A stretch of DNA of 64,000 nucleotides from Promicromonospora umidemergens (GTDB taxonomy: Bacteria > Actinomycetota > Actinomycetes > Actinomycetales > Cellulomonadaceae): assembly GCF_024171995.1 (NCBI RefSeq), contig NZ_JAMTCT010000001.1, positions 524,722 to 588,721 on the forward strand. The letters are read 5' to 3'. The position numbers and the translations under genes were made by a program. Below the pieces are notes generated by a model that made no database searches, had not been told where the DNA came from, and saw only the letters and a list, made by a program, of their open reading frames with translations. Each line of letters starts with the position of its first letter. Positions within the stretch are counted from its first letter, which is position 1. Below, one piece after another: positions 1 to 9,251 of the stretch.

Positions 1-827
1 GTGACGTTCTGCACCGAGAAGCGGCCGTGCACCGAGCAGTGGCCGCGCCACAGGATCATCCGGGCGTCGCGCAGCTCCTGGTCGGTCAGCCCACCGTTCG
101 GCTTGCGCGGGTCGAAGACCACGCAGTCGTCCAGGGACATCCCGAGCTCGAGGACCGCGGTGTTGCGGCCGAGGTGCTGGTCCGGGAGGAACAGCACCTT
201 CCCGGTGCCGTCGACGCCGCCCACCTGGTCGAAGGCCCAGCGCAGCGCGACCTCGGCGTTCGAGGAGGTGCACACGGTGCCGCTGTGCCGCCCGGTGAAC
301 GCCTTGATGGCCGCCGACGAGTTCATGTACGTGACGGGCACCGTCGAGTCCGCGACGCCGACGTCCTGCAGCACCGCCCAGGCCTCCTCGACCTGGCCGA
401 TCGCCGCCATGTCCGCCATGGAGCAGCCCGCCGCGAGGTCGGGCAGCACCACCCGCTGCTGGTCCGAGGTGAGGATGTCCGCGCTCTCGGCCATGAAGTG
501 CACCCCGCAGAACAGGATGAACTCCGCCTCGGGGCGGGCAGCGGCCTCGCGCGCCAGCTTGAAGGAGTCGCCGGTGACGTCCGCGAAGTCGATGACCTCG
601 TCACGCTGGTAGTGGTGGCCCAGCACGAACGCCCGGCTGCCCAGGGCGGCCCGCGCGGCGCGGGCCCGCTCGACGAGGTTCGGGTCGCTCGGTGCAGGCA
701 GCTCGCCCACGCACTCCACGCCACGCTCGGAGGCCAGGTCACGGCCCTGGCCGAGCAGAAGCAGCGGTGACGGGGCGGGCTCGGAGAAGCCGGAGTGTTC
801 AGCCAGCAGAGTGCTCACAGTCACCAT
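1..827 (-). CDS. nadA: Quinolinate synthase NadA, 3' end outside the window
   Basis: NadA is the [4Fe-4S] enzyme that condenses iminoaspartate with dihydroxyacetone phosphate to quinolinate in de novo NAD synthesis. Reading back from 827, the frame gives family segments GHHYQRDEVIDFAD, FCGVHFMAESADIL, VTYMNSSAAIKAF, CTSSNAEVALRWAF and ILWRGHCSVHGRF. The first cluster-ligating cysteine is in the FCGVHF segment; the last one lies beyond base 1. The ATG at 825-827 is followed by a short variable leader, as in actinobacterial NadA. It is divergent from the gene at 856 with only 28 nt between, so the two promoters must overlap. Only about 275 codons are in the window. Confidence 0.93.
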   Translation of the reverse strand, partial: MVTVSTLLAEHSGFSEPAPSPLLLLGQGRDLASERGVECVGELPAPSDPNLVERARAARAALGSRAFVLGHHYQRDEVIDFADVTGDSFKLAREAAARPEAEFILFCGVHFMAESADILTSDQQRVVLPDLAAGCSMADMAAIGQVEEAWAVLQDVGVADSTVPVTYMNSSAAIKAFTGRHSGTVCTSSNAEVALRWAFDQVGGVDGTGKVLFLPDQHLGRNTAVLELGMSLDDCVVFDPRKPNGGLTDQELRDARMILWRGHCSVHGRFSVQNV

Positions 828-855
828 GATGACATGCGGTCACGACAGTGCCACG

Positions 856-1455
856 ATGCCTGGTGTGCACGTGCTGCTGCTTGCCGAGACCCTGCCCGAC
901 GCCGAGCGACTCGCCTCCGCGTGGCGCGACGCCGCGCCCCACACCGGCACCGAGGCGCGTGCGGTGCGCGTACCGGGCGCCCGCAGAGCCTCCGCCGGAG
1001 CGCCGAGCCAGGGCGGAGTGCTCACCGCTCCGGCCGGCCACGGGACGGGCAGCAGCGGAGGTGTGCTGCTGGCCGGGTCGGCGATCCCCGTAGGGCCGCC
1101 GGACGCCGTCGGGCCGCAGGACATCGGGCCCGCCCACCCCGGACCGACCGCGCCAGGCCCAGCGCCGTCCGCGCTGCCCCGCGCGGAACGCGCGGCGCTC
1201 GCGGAGGTCGCCGCCGGCGCCGACGTCGTCGTGGCGTACGTCACGCGGCTCGACGGCGAGACGCTGCACCGGGGCGTCGTGGTCGAGGCCGCTGCCGCCG
1301 CGGCACCGCACGCCGTCCCGGTCGTCGTGGTCACCGAGAGCAGCGAGGTGAGCAGGCGCGAGTGGTCGACGGCGGGCCTCAGCGGGGTGCACGAGGCGGT
1401 CGACGGCGACGTCGCCCGCGTGGCCAGGACCTGGACGCCGGGCTGGGCGCGCTGA
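856..1455 (+). CDS. Degenerate glycerate kinase-like protein
   Basis: A 199-residue protein. The C-terminal half (about residues 115-195) resembles the end of glycerate kinases: GADVVVAYVTRLDGETLHRG sits where the family has its TGEG-x-D-x-QT loop, followed by a VPVVVVTESSEV strand. The N-terminus (MPGVHVLLLAETL) is a weak match to the usual MxVLxAPDSFKG start. The middle is a Gly/Pro/Ala-rich linker in place of most of the catalytic fold, and the protein is only about half the usual 370 residues. I infer a decayed or repurposed paralog without kinase activity. In-frame GTG/ATG codons upstream (from 811) are possible starts; 856 was chosen because nadA diverges from 827. Confidence 0.5.
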   Translation: MPGVHVLLLAETLPDAERLASAWRDAAPHTGTEARAVRVPGARRASAGAPSQGGVLTAPAGHGTGSSGGVLLAGSAIPVGPPDAVGPQDIGPAHPGPTAPGPAPSALPRAERAALAEVAAGADVVVAYVTRLDGETLHRGVVVEAAAAAAPHAVPVVVVTESSEVSRREWSTAGLSGVHEAVDGDVARVARTWTPGWAR

Positions 1456-1492
1456 GCGCCGGACGGTGATGGGCCCGGCCGGTCCGTGGGCG

Positions 1493-1498
1493 TACGAT
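1493..1498 (+). promoter_or_regulatory. Candidate -10 box for erpA
   Basis: TACGAT about 100 nt before erpA, in the 143-nt gap after the glycerate kinase-like gene. It matches the actinobacterial TANNNT consensus. No clear -35 was seen. Confidence 0.35.
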
Positions 1499-1598
1499 CT
1501 TCTTCAACAGACCGGCGACGGGAACAGACGGACGGCCCGATGGGTTGGCACCGCTGAGACATCGACTACCGGTATGTCGAACACGATCGGGAGATGAC

Positions 1599-1952
1599 AT
1601 GACCGACACGACCACGGACATCGGGACCCACGGCGTCACCGTCACCGACGTTGCCGCGGGCAAGGTCCGTAGCCTGCTCGAGCAGGAGGGCCGCGACGAC
1701 CTGCGTCTTCGCGTCGCGGTGCAGCCTGGTGGCTGCTCCGGGCTGATCTACCAGCTCTACTTCGACGAGCGTGTGCTCGACGGGGACGCGCTGCGTGACT
1801 ACGACGGCGTCGAGGTCGTCGTGGACAAGATGAGCGTGCCGTACCTCGAGGGCGCCACCATCGACTTCAAGGACACCATCGAGCAGCAGGGCTTCACGAT
1901 CGACAACCCGAACGCAGGCAGCGCGTGTGCCTGCGGCGGGTCGTTCTCCTGA
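1599..1952 (+). CDS. erpA: Iron-sulfur cluster insertion protein ErpA (HesB/IscA family)
   Basis: An A-type carrier of 117 residues that passes Fe-S clusters to apoproteins. The three conserved cysteines are present: Cys46 in PGGCSGL and Cys110/Cys112 in SACACGGSF. The length is normal for the family. The start is the ATG at 1599, because GGGAG lies at the right distance upstream; another ATG at 1594 opens a two-codon frame that ends on the overlapping TGA. In actinobacteria ErpA commonly sits near nadA and the respiratory genes, whose products need Fe-S clusters (NadA, Rieske protein). A strong hairpin at 1989 ends the transcript. Confidence 0.93.
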   Translation: MTDTTTDIGTHGVTVTDVAAGKVRSLLEQEGRDDLRLRVAVQPGGCSGLIYQLYFDERVLDGDALRDYDGVEVVVDKMSVPYLEGATIDFKDTIEQQGFTIDNPNAGSACACGGSFS

Positions 1953-1988
1953 TCTGAGCTCCGCGTCCACAGGACGTTGCACGACGGC

Positions 1989-2017
1989 GGGCCGGTCACC
2001 TTCGCGGTGACCGGCCC
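1989..2017 (+). terminator. Rho-independent terminator after erpA
   Basis: Perfect 12-bp stem (GGGCCGGTCACC paired with GGTGACCGGCCC) around a 5-nt loop, followed by GTTTCC. It lies between erpA and the oppositely oriented TusA gene, so it can serve both strands. Confidence 0.8.
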
Positions 2018-2085
2018 GTTTCCTTGTGCCCGGGCGGTGGGCGGCGGGCATCGGGCGGCGGGCACCGGCGCCGGCGTGGCTGCGC

Positions 2086-2376
2086 TCAGTGCAGGCGCAC
2101 GGTGACGGCCCAGCCGCCGGCTTCGTCCCCTGGCTCTGCCGCGTGCTCGACCGTCGCGACGTGCTCGTGCCCGCGCATCCGGCACCACGCGGGCACGTCG
2201 AACCTGGCGGCGGGGTCGGTCGACAGGACGGTCAGCTCCGTGCCCGCAGGCAGGCCCTTAGCGGCCGCCGCGAGCCGGATGACGGGCAGGGGGCAGCGCA
2301 GCCCTCGCGCGTCCACCACCGTTTCAGACACACAGGTCACCCTAGTGACTCCGGCCTCTGACACGTCAGAGGCCAC
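2086..2376 (-). CDS. TusA-family sulfur carrier protein
   Basis: A 96-residue TusA/SirA-like protein. It carries the persulfide-accepting motif DARGLRCPLPVIRLA (about residues 22-36) with its CPxP cysteine, and a second cysteine in the WCRMRGHEH segment. The start is a GTG at 2376, and the frame overlaps the stop of the cysteine desulfurase-like gene by 11 nt, so the pair is probably translationally coupled. In some relatives the two domains are, as I recall, fused in one protein. Likely role: sulfur transfer from the desulfurase-like partner. The downstream acceptor is unknown. Confidence 0.85.
   Translation of the reverse strand: MASDVSEAGVTRVTCVSETVVDARGLRCPLPVIRLAAAAKGLPAGTELTVLSTDPAARFDVPAWCRMRGHEHVATVEHAAEPGDEAGGWAVTVRLH
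2353..2374. repeat. 22-nt palindrome at the desulfurase/TusA junction
   Basis: Two perfect 10-nt arms (GGCCTCTGAC and GTCAGAGGCC) separated by 2 nt. It covers the stop codon of the desulfurase-like gene and the first codons of the tusA-like gene, so it could form an RNA hairpin at the coupling site or be a protein-binding site. Confidence 0.6.
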
Positions 2377-3544
2377 CGACCGCTAGCATCTCCCGGACCC
2401 GCGCCACCGCGCCGGGCAGCACCGCACAGAAGCGGTCGACCTCGTCGGCGGTGGTGCCGCGGTCCAGGGCGATCCGCACGTTGCCGTGCGTGAGCACGCC
2501 CATCGCGGCCAGCACGTGCGACGGCTCGAGTGTGCTCGCGGTGCACGCGGAGCCCGACCCGACGGCGAACCCGTTCCGGTCCAGCTCAGTCACCAGCGCC
2601 TCGCCGTCCACGTAGAGGAACGAGAAGGTCGCGACGTGGGGGAGCCGGCCGTCCGGGTCGCCCACCACCTCGACGTCGGGGATACGCGACACCTGTGCCC
2701 GCACGTGCTCGACGAGCTCTCGGCGCCGGGCCTCCTGCGCCACCCGGTCGGCCTCGACGGCCTGCAGCGCGACCGCCGCGGCGAACGCGAGGGGCACGCT
2801 CACGCCGCCGGGCGCCCACGGGTCCTCGTCCTCCGGCCCCACCGGAGCCGTGCGGACCCGCTGCCGGACCGCGAGCACCCCGACGCCTGCCGGCCCGCCC
2901 CAGTCGGCGGGGTCGGCGGCCAGGAGATCCCACGTATCGGGTACCGCCACGTGCCCGACGCTCGCCCCGGCGTCGACCAGGAGGGGGACGCCGGCCGCCC
3001 GTGCGGCGTCGTGCACGGCCTCGACCGGCTGGACCGTGCCGACCTCCCCGTTCGCGTGCTGCAGCGCCACCAGCGCCGCGCCGGGCACCCGGACGGCGGC
3101 GTTCATCGCCTCGGCGTCGACCCGGCCGAGCCGGTCGACCGGGACCGTGCTCTGCCGGCCCGCAACACGGGCGGCGTTGAGCAGGGCCGAGCGCTCGACG
3201 GCGCTGGTGAGGATCGCGCTGCCGGCCCGCCGGCGGGCTGCGGAGGCTGACGCGACCGCCGCATGGAGCGACGCGGTGTGCCCAGGAGTGAAGTGGACCT
3301 CCTGGGCCCGCGCGCCGAGCACCGCCGCGACCGCCTCGCGGGCGCCGTCGAGCAGGCGGGCCGCGCGCCGGCCCTCCGCGTGCAGTCTGCGCGGGTCCGC
3401 CCAGCCGTCGGCGACGGCCTGCTCGAACGCCTGCCGGGCGAGCGGGTGCCACGGGGCTCGTCCGCCGTTGTCGAGATGCACCCGGTTGGTGGTGCCGGGG
3501 CTGATGGCGCCCGGGGTGGCAGTGTCCGGGGTGGCGTGGCTCAC
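2366..3544 (-). CDS. Cysteine desulfurase-like protein lacking the PLP lysine
   Basis: A 392-residue fold-type I (NifS/IscS-like) protein. Family landmarks are the LDNGGRAPW start, ALQHANGEVGTVQP, the LLVDAGASVGHV strand with the PLP-ring Asp, and the C-terminal GSGSACTAS loop carrying the sulfur-accepting cysteine. Where the family has the Schiff-base lysine (HK before GGPKGxG), this protein reads DPADWGGPAGVG, and there is no lysine anywhere in the translation. A normal internal aldimine therefore cannot form. The GTG at 3544 was chosen because AGGAGG lies 4 nt upstream; an ATG at 3646 has no such site. It is coupled to the downstream TusA gene. It may be a pseudoenzyme, a scaffold, or have altered chemistry. 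Confidence 0.8.
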   Translation of the reverse strand: MSHATPDTATPGAISPGTTNRVHLDNGGRAPWHPLARQAFEQAVADGWADPRRLHAEGRRAARLLDGAREAVAAVLGARAQEVHFTPGHTASLHAAVASASAARRRAGSAILTSAVERSALLNAARVAGRQSTVPVDRLGRVDAEAMNAAVRVPGAALVALQHANGEVGTVQPVEAVHDAARAAGVPLLVDAGASVGHVAVPDTWDLLAADPADWGGPAGVGVLAVRQRVRTAPVGPEDEDPWAPGGVSVPLAFAAAVALQAVEADRVAQEARRRELVEHVRAQVSRIPDVEVVGDPDGRLPHVATFSFLYVDGEALVTELDRNGFAVGSGSACTASTLEPSHVLAAMGVLTHGNVRIALDRGTTADEVDRFCAVLPGAVARVREMLAVGGL

Positions 3545-3906
3545 ACGTCCTCCTGCTCCTGTGTCGCGGCTCGGGTCCGCCGGAATCCGGCTCGTCACCG
3601 GCTCGGTCAGCACCCTTCGACGAGCGCTGACGGCGGAGTACGGCATGCTTCCGCCGTCCTTCGCCTGATCCTCGCACCCGTAGCGGTCGGCCCGTCACGT
3701 GGATCGTTCTGACACGTCCCTGGCCGGTGTCCTGAACAGCGTCGATGCGCGGCCCGGATGCGGAGAGGATCACGTCCAGGAGGGCCCGCTCCGGGCATCA
3801 TCCGGCTCCGGAGCGCGCTAGGCTGCACCCATCGAGGACGAAGGTTCTGCGTGGAGCTCGGGAGGAAACCGGTGCGACGCGCCGGACGAGACGTGAAAGG
3901 CCTCCC
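3545..3906. other. 362-nt divergent intergenic region before ctaC
   Basis: No gene was recognised. A possible -10 for the cytochrome oxidase genes, TAGGCT, lies at 3819-3824. A strong GGGAGG-like site at about 3859-3865 precedes a GTG that is out of frame with ctaC; that frame shows no family match. Confidence 0.4.
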
Positions 3907-4818
3907 TTGCACTCGCAGCCACCTACCCGCACCCGGCGGGCCATCATGCGCGCGTCGGCTCTTGCCGTCGGCGTCGCACTCCTGGCCTCCGGTTGTGCCA
4001 GTGATTCCGTTCAGCGCGGATACCTGCCCGGCTATACCGACGGGGAGGTGACTAACCAGACCGGACGCATCACCGATCTTTGGGTGGGCTCGTGGATCGC
4101 CGCCCTTGCTGTGGGCATCGTGACCTGGGGCCTGATCCTTTGGTGCATCGCGGCGTACCGGAAACGCAAGGACGACCACCAGCTCCCGGTCCAGACGCGC
4201 TACCACCTGCCGCTCGAGCTCATGTACACGGCCGTGCCGATCATCATGGTGCTCGTGCTGTTCTGGTACACCGACCGCGACGTGACGGCGATCAACACCG
4301 TCGACGGCAACGCGACCGAGCACATCCAGGTCATCGGCAAGCAGTGGAGCTGGGACTTCAACTATCTCGACGCGGACGTCTACGACTCGGGCGAGCACGA
4401 GGCCGACCCCGGCAGCGTCACCGAGGAGGACGAGGTCGACGGCGCGCCCGGTACCTCGCAGTCCTTCCCGACGCTCTACCTGCCGGTGGACGAGACCGTC
4501 GAGTTCACGCTGGACTCGCGTGACGTCATCCACTCGTTCTGGATCCCCGCGTTCCTGTACAAGCAGGACATGATCCCGGGCCGGACCAACACGTTCCAGG
4601 TGACGCCGACCCGTGAGGGCACGTACGCCGGCAAGTGCGCAGAGCTTTGCGGCGAGTTCCACTCCGGGATGCTCTTCAACGTGAAGGTCGTGTCCGCGGA
4701 GGAGTACGACGCCCACATGGCGGAGCTGGCGGCGAAGGGACAGACCGGCGAGCTCGGTATGGACCTCGCCCGGACACAAGGCCCGGTTGACGCCGAGGAA
4801 GAGGAGGCTGGGCACTGA
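3907..4818 (+). CDS. ctaC: Cytochrome c oxidase subunit II (lipoprotein)
   Basis: CtaC carries the CuA centre that takes electrons from the bc1 complex to aa3 oxidase. The sequence shows a lipoprotein signal (LLASGC), two membrane helices ([21 protein letters not shown] and the [18 protein letters not shown] region), the aromatic segment [10 protein letters not shown], and the CuA motif [12 protein letters not shown]. The start is uncertain: TTG at 3907 has AAAGG 6 nt upstream; the ATG at 3946 would leave a very short n-region. The stop overlaps the ctaD start by one base (TGATG), so ctaC, ctaD and ctaF form one translational unit. Confidence 0.9.
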   Translation: MHSQPPTRTRRAIMRASALAVGVALLASGCASDSVQRGYLPGYTDGEVTNQTGRITDLWVGSWIAALAVGIVTWGLILWCIAAYRKRKDDHQLPVQTRYHLPLELMYTAVPIIMVLVLFWYTDRDVTAINTVDGNATEHIQVIGKQWSWDFNYLDADVYDSGEHEADPGSVTEEDEVDGAPGTSQSFPTLYLPVDETVEFTLDSRDVIHSFWIPAFLYKQDMIPGRTNTFQVTPTREGTYAGKCAELCGEFHSGMLFNVKVVSAEEYDAHMAELAAKGQTGELGMDLARTQGPVDAEEEEAGH

Positions 4819-6632
4819 TGGCCGCAGCGACCACGACCGAGCTGATCCCGGGCCTGGCGCCCGGGCGCCAGACGCTCGGCCGGACCGTCATCAAGTGGAT
4901 CACGTCCACTGACCACAAGACGATCGGGTACCTGTACCTGATCACGTCGTTCCTGTTCTTCTGCATCGCCGGCCTGATGGCGCTGCTGATCCGGGCGGAG
5001 CTCTTCGAGCCGGGCATCCAGCTCGTGCAGAGCAAGGAGCAGTACAACCAGCTCTTCACGATGCACGGCACGATCATGCTGCTGCTGTTCGCGACCCCGC
5101 TGTTCGCGGGCTTCGCGAACGTGATCATGCCGCTCCAGATCGGCGCGCCCGACGTCGCGTTCCCTCGCCTGAACATGTTCGCCTACTGGCTGTACCTGTT
5201 CGGTGGCCTCATCACGGTCGCGGGCTTCCTCACGCCGCAGGGCGCCGCGTCGTTCGGCTGGTTCGCCTACGCGCCGTTGTCGAGCACCACCTTCAGCCCA
5301 GGGCTCGGTGGTGACCTCTGGGTGTTCGGCCTCGCCCTGGCGGGCTTCGGAACGATCCTCGGTGCGGTCAACTTCATCACCACGATCATCACGATGCGAG
5401 CCCCGGGCATGACCATGTTCCGGATGCCGATCTTCACGTGGAACACGCTGGTCACCAGCCTGCTGATCTTGATGGCGTTCCCGCCGCTGGCCGCCGCACT
5501 GTTCGCGCTGGGCGCCGACCGGCGTCTGGACGCGCAGATCTTCAACCCGGAGAACGGCGGCGCCATTCTCTGGCAGCACCTGTTCTGGTTCTTCGGTCAC
5601 CCCGAGGTCTACATCATCGCGCTGCCGTTCTTCGGCATCGTGTCCGAGATCTTCCCGGTGTTCAGCCGCAAGCCGATCTTCGGCTACACGGGTCTGGTCT
5701 ACGCGACCATCGCCATCGCCGCCCTGTCGGTGACCGTCTGGGCCCACCACATGTACGTGACCGGCGCGGTCATGCTGCCGTTCTTCGCGTTCATGACGAT
5801 GCTCATCGCGGTGCCCACCGGTGTGAAGTTCTTCAACTGGATCGGCACGTTGTGGCGAGGGAAGCTCACGTTCGAGACGCCGATGCTGTGGAGCATCGGG
5901 TTCCTCGTGACCTTCCTCTTCGGCGGCCTGACCGGCATCATCCTGTCGAGCCCCGCCCTGGACTTCCAGCTGTCGGACTCGTATTTCGTGGTGGCGCACT
6001 TCCACTACGTCGTCTTCGGTACGGTCGTCTTCGCGATGTTCGCGGGCTTCTACTTCTGGTGGCCCAAGTTCACCGGCCGGATGCTGAGCGAGCGCCTGGG
6101 CAAGCTGCACTTCTGGCTGCTCTTCGTCGGCTTCCACATGACGTTCCTCATCCAGCACTGGCTAGGGGTCGAGGGCATGCCACGCCGGTACGCGGACTAC
6201 ATGCCGCAGGAGGGCTTCACCTGGGAGAACCAGGTCTCCACGATCGGCGCGTTCCTCCTCGCGGCGTCCACGCTGCCGTTCCTCTGGAACGTGTTGGTGA
6301 CCTCGCGCAAGGCGCCGCTGGTCACCGTCGACGACCCGTGGGGCTACGGCCGCTCGCTCGAGTGGGCCACGTCCTGCCCGCCGCCGCGGCACAACTTCAC
6401 GTCGCTCCCGCGCATCCGCTCGGAGTCGCCGGCCTTCGACCTGCACCACCCGGAGGTCGTCGCGATGGAGCACCCCGAGTACAACAGGGGCGTGCTCGAC
6501 AACATCTACGGCGAGGCGGACCGGCGGGGCCAGGACACGCAGGCGCAGCAGCGCACGGCGGACGGCGGCGGGACACCGCAGCAGAGCAGCACGACGGTCG
6601 TTGACACGCCGGACGAGGGGACCGACAAGTGA
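4818..6632 (+). CDS. ctaD: Cytochrome c oxidase subunit I
   Basis: The catalytic heme a/heme a3-CuB subunit of the aa3 oxidase, 604 residues with twelve expected membrane helices. Visible ligands and motifs are [10 protein letters not shown] (heme a His), FFGHPEVYI (CuB His with the cross-linked Tyr), WAHHMYVTG (two CuB His) and [11 protein letters not shown] (heme a3 and heme a His). The C-terminal tail after about residue 560 is Gln/Thr-rich and family-variable. The start overlaps the ctaC stop and the stop overlaps the GTG of ctaF. Confidence 0.97.
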   Translation: MAAATTTELIPGLAPGRQTLGRTVIKWITSTDHKTIGYLYLITSFLFFCIAGLMALLIRAELFEPGIQLVQSKEQYNQLFTMHGTIMLLLFATPLFAGFANVIMPLQIGAPDVAFPRLNMFAYWLYLFGGLITVAGFLTPQGAASFGWFAYAPLSSTTFSPGLGGDLWVFGLALAGFGTILGAVNFITTIITMRAPGMTMFRMPIFTWNTLVTSLLILMAFPPLAAALFALGADRRLDAQIFNPENGGAILWQHLFWFFGHPEVYIIALPFFGIVSEIFPVFSRKPIFGYTGLVYATIAIAALSVTVWAHHMYVTGAVMLPFFAFMTMLIAVPTGVKFFNWIGTLWRGKLTFETPMLWSIGFLVTFLFGGLTGIILSSPALDFQLSDSYFVVAHFHYVVFGTVVFAMFAGFYFWWPKFTGRMLSERLGKLHFWLLFVGFHMTFLIQHWLGVEGMPRRYADYMPQEGFTWENQVSTIGAFLLAASTLPFLWNVLVTSRKAPLVTVDDPWGYGRSLEWATSCPPPRHNFTSLPRIRSESPAFDLHHPEVVAMEHPEYNRGVLDNIYGEADRRGQDTQAQQRTADGGGTPQQSSTTVVDTPDEGTDK

Positions 6633-7030
6633 AGATCGAGGCGCGGCTGTTCCTCTGGGGAACACCCTTCTTCATCCTGTGCGGTGTGGTCTACGGGTAC
6701 ATGACCGACTGGCAGGAGCCCGTCGGGTTCCTGGGCTTGCCGCTGGTCGGCGGTCTGGTGGCGATGATCGGTGCGTACCTGGCCCTGACGGCCCGGCGCA
6801 TCGACGCTCGTCCTGAGGACAACCCGAACGGCAACATCGAGGACGCTGCCGGTGACCAGGGCGTCTACGCGCCCTGGAGCTGGTGGCCGCTGGCGATCGC
6901 AGGCTCCGCCGCGATCTGCTTCCTCGGCCTGGCCGTGGGCTGGTGGGTGTTCTACATCGGCTTCTGCGCGGCGGTGATCGCGCTGGTGGGCTGGGTGTTC
7001 GAGTACTCGCGGGGTATCCACTCGCACTGA
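6629..7030 (+). CDS. ctaF: Cytochrome c oxidase subunit IV, actinobacterial type
   Basis: A 133-residue membrane subunit of the actinobacterial aa3 oxidase (CtaF). Four hydrophobic segments are visible, in pairs around a polar centre ([15 protein letters not shown]), and the end EYSRGIHSH is typical of the family. The GTG start overlaps the ctaD stop (GTGA), so subunit stoichiometry is probably set by translational coupling. A hairpin follows 37 nt downstream. Confidence 0.93.
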   Translation: MKIEARLFLWGTPFFILCGVVYGYMTDWQEPVGFLGLPLVGGLVAMIGAYLALTARRIDARPEDNPNGNIEDAAGDQGVYAPWSWWPLAIAGSAAICFLGLAVGWWVFYIGFCAAVIALVGWVFEYSRGIHSH

Positions 7031-7066
7031 CGCTGGACTGGCTTACGCCTGGTACCGGCTGAGCAG

Positions 7067-7109
7067 GAAAGCCGGTCGATGTGCCCCTGGGGCGCACCGG
7101 CCGGCTTTC
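7067..7109 (+). terminator. Terminator after ctaC-ctaD-ctaF
   Basis: GAAAGCCGG (7067-7075) pairs with CCGGCTTTC (7101-7109); the loop contains a second small GC hairpin. It is followed by TCTTGCTC. Confidence 0.65.
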
Positions 7110-7253
7110 TCTTGCTCGCCCGCTGGGAATTTCACCCTCTACTTCACTCCTTGGGTATGCGCGCGGTGCGAGCGGCTGATTCCATCGAGGGTCGCCAACC
7201 GGAAACCGGTGTGCACAGGGCACCCACGGTGGCGGGACCAAGAGAGGTACGTA

Positions 7254-8117
7254 GTGCGAATTTCTCAGAGGATCGTGTCCCTGGCAGCCGCCGGACTGCT
7301 GGCAGTCGGCCTGGCGGGTTGTGGCGCTGCGGCCGACGACACTGCGCCGGCCGCTGTGCCGGACGCTGCGTCGGAGACGACAGAGCCGGGGACGGCAGAG
7401 TCGAAGCCGGCAGAGCCGAAGACGACAGAGGCGAAGACGGCAGAGATGACGCAGGCGACGTTCGTGGAGCGCGTCGGCGGCGCACAGGAGTCCGCGACCA
7501 CGATGCACATCGAGTCGTCCTACAGTGGCGCTCTGGCCGAGGCCGCGGGTCTGGCCGGTGCAACCATTCCGATGGACGTGGACGCCAGCGACCCGGAGTC
7601 GCCCCGGATGTCGACGTCCATGGACGTCCAGGACAAGGGGCTCTCGATGATCGTCGTTGACGACACCTACTACATCTCGGTGGGCGAGGCTACCGATGGC
7701 AAGTACGTCAAGGCCACCGAGAAGGAGCTGATGAGCGACCCCGCTATGAGCTCGCTCCAGTCGATGTCCGAGGTGCCGAACCCCAGGGCGCAGCTGGAGG
7801 GCTTCAAGGACGGCATCGTGTCGTTCGAGGCGAGCGGGACGGACACCGTCAACGGGACAGAGGTCGACCTGTACACCCTGGTCCTGGACCCCGCCAAGGT
7901 GACCGGTCCGCAGGTCGAGCAGCTGGACCCTGAGATGGTGGACGCGATGGGCGAGATGACCGCCGTCTACGCCTTGGACAAGTCCGACCGCCCGGCGCGG
8001 GTGGCGGTCACCATGACCGTCGACGGGCAGGAGCTCATCTCGACGGCCGAGTTCAGCCGGTGGGGCGAGGACCTCGCGATCGAGGCGCCTCCGGCGGACC
8101 AGATCGTCCAGCGGTGA
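7254..8117 (+). CDS. LppX/LprG-like lipoprotein
   Basis: A 287-residue predicted lipoprotein. Its signal peptide ends in a lipobox (GLAGC, about residue 22), followed by an acidic Thr/Glu/Lys-rich tether and a C-terminal domain. The pattern of the domain (TTMHIESSYSG, a PKVTGPQVEQLDPEMVDAMG-like segment around the middle, YALDKSDRPARVAVTM near the end) resembles the LppX_LprAFG family, whose members bind lipids at the outer face of the membrane in mycobacteria. The GTG at 7254 was chosen because AGAGAGG precedes it and it gives a clean signal peptide. The actual ligand is not predictable. It lies alone between terminators. Confidence 0.75.
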   Translation: MRISQRIVSLAAAGLLAVGLAGCGAAADDTAPAAVPDAASETTEPGTAESKPAEPKTTEAKTAEMTQATFVERVGGAQESATTMHIESSYSGALAEAAGLAGATIPMDVDASDPESPRMSTSMDVQDKGLSMIVVDDTYYISVGEATDGKYVKATEKELMSDPAMSSLQSMSEVPNPRAQLEGFKDGIVSFEASGTDTVNGTEVDLYTLVLDPAKVTGPQVEQLDPEMVDAMGEMTAVYALDKSDRPARVAVTMTVDGQELISTAEFSRWGEDLAIEAPPADQIVQR

Positions 8118-8133
8118 CCGGTCTGCGGTGACA

Positions 8134-8170
8134 GCACGGGCCGGGCACCCATCGGGTACCCGGCCCGTGC
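8134..8170. terminator. Bidirectional terminator between the lipoprotein gene and trpD
   Basis: GCACGGGCCGGG (8134-8145) pairs perfectly with CCCGGCCCGTGC (8159-8170). It separates two convergent genes. Confidence 0.75.
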
Positions 8171-8180
8171 GTTCCGTCTG

Positions 8181-9251
8181 TCAGCCCTTGCTGGCCGCGA
8201 CCCAGCGGTCCAGGACGTCCTGTGCCGCGCCGGAGTCCACGGCCTGCGCCGCCAGCTCGATCCCGGCGGTGAGACGCTCCACGAGCGTCCCGGAGCTGGT
8301 GCCGGTGCCGGGCAGCGTGCCGTCGGCGACGAGGCCGGACGCCGCGTTGAGCAGCACCGTCTCGCGGACAGGGCCGTCCTGGCCGGCGAAGACCGCGCGG
8401 GCGACCCCAGCGTTGTAGGCGGCGTCGTGGCCGCGCAGGTCCTCGACCTTGATACGCGTGAGCCCGAGGTCGGCGGCCGGGTCGAGGCGGTGCTCGACGA
8501 TCGTGCCCATCTCGGCGTCGGGGAGCACCTCCCACACGGTGGCGCCCGCCGTGGCGGCGAGCTCGTCCAAGCCCTCGTCGCCCCGGAACACGAGCGCTGA
8601 CTTGCCGCGCTCGGCGAACACGCCGGCCATCAGCGGCGCCATCCGGGCGTCGGCACAGCCGACGGCGGCGGCGCGCGGCTGTGCCGGGTTGGTGAGCGGC
8701 CCCAGGAAGTTGAACGCCGTCGGCACCCCCAGCTCTCTGCGGGTCTGGCCGGCGTGCCGCATGGACGGGTGGAAGGCAGCGGCGAAGCAGAAGGTGATGC
8801 CCGCCTCGCGGGCGATCTGCGCCACCCGCTCCGGCGGGTGGTCCAGCCGGATGCCGAGCTCCTCCAGCACGTCCGCGCTGCCCGACGACGACGAGGCCGC
8901 CCGGTTGCCGTGCTTCACCACACGCAGGCCCGCGCCCGCGATGACCACGGACGCCATCGTGGAGATGTTCACGGTGTGCGCGCGGTCGCCGCCGGTGCCG
9001 ACGATGTCGACGGAGGGTCCCGGCACGTCGATCCGGGTCGCGTGCCGGACCATCGAGTCGGTCAGGCCGGAAAGCTCCTCGACGGTCTCACCCTTGGCGC
9101 GCAGCGCCACGAGGAATCCGCCGAGCTGGACGGGGGAGACCTCGCCCGTCATCACCTGGTCCATCGCCCAGCCGGCCTCGGCCTGGCTCAGGTCGGTTCC
9201 GGTGATCAGTCCGGCGAGCAAGCCGGACCAGGTGGGTGCCTCGGGGTTCAC
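8181..9251 (-). CDS. trpD: Anthranilate phosphoribosyltransferase
   Basis: TrpD adds phosphoribosyl to anthranilate, the second step of tryptophan synthesis. The 356-residue protein shows the PRPP loop [33 protein letters not shown] and [13 protein letters not shown], all diagnostic. The GTG at 9251 overlaps the stop of the upstream receiver-domain gene (GTGA); an upstream in-frame ATG at 9422 would run through that gene and was rejected. No other trp gene is in the window, so trpD is separated from a trp operon here, as in several Micrococcales. Confidence 0.96.
   Translation of the reverse strand: MNPEAPTWSGLLAGLITGTDLSQAEAGWAMDQVMTGEVSPVQLGGFLVALRAKGETVEELSGLTDSMVRHATRIDVPGPSVDIVGTGGDRAHTVNISTMASVVIAGAGLRVVKHGNRAASSSSGSADVLEELGIRLDHPPERVAQIAREAGITFCFAAAFHPSMRHAGQTRRELGVPTAFNFLGPLTNPAQPRAAAVGCADARMAPLMAGVFAERGKSALVFRGDEGLDELAATAGATVWEVLPDAEMGTIVEHRLDPAADLGLTRIKVEDLRGHDAAYNAGVARAVFAGQDGPVRETVLLNAASGLVADGTLPGTGTSSGTLVERLTAGIELAAQAVDSGAAQDVLDRWVAASKG

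Noticed and set aside
3872..4051. GTG start with a strong ribosome-binding site upstream of ctaC
   Set aside because: The frame is not that of ctaC and its product has no family pattern; a frameshift in ctaC's leader cannot be excluded but is not supported.
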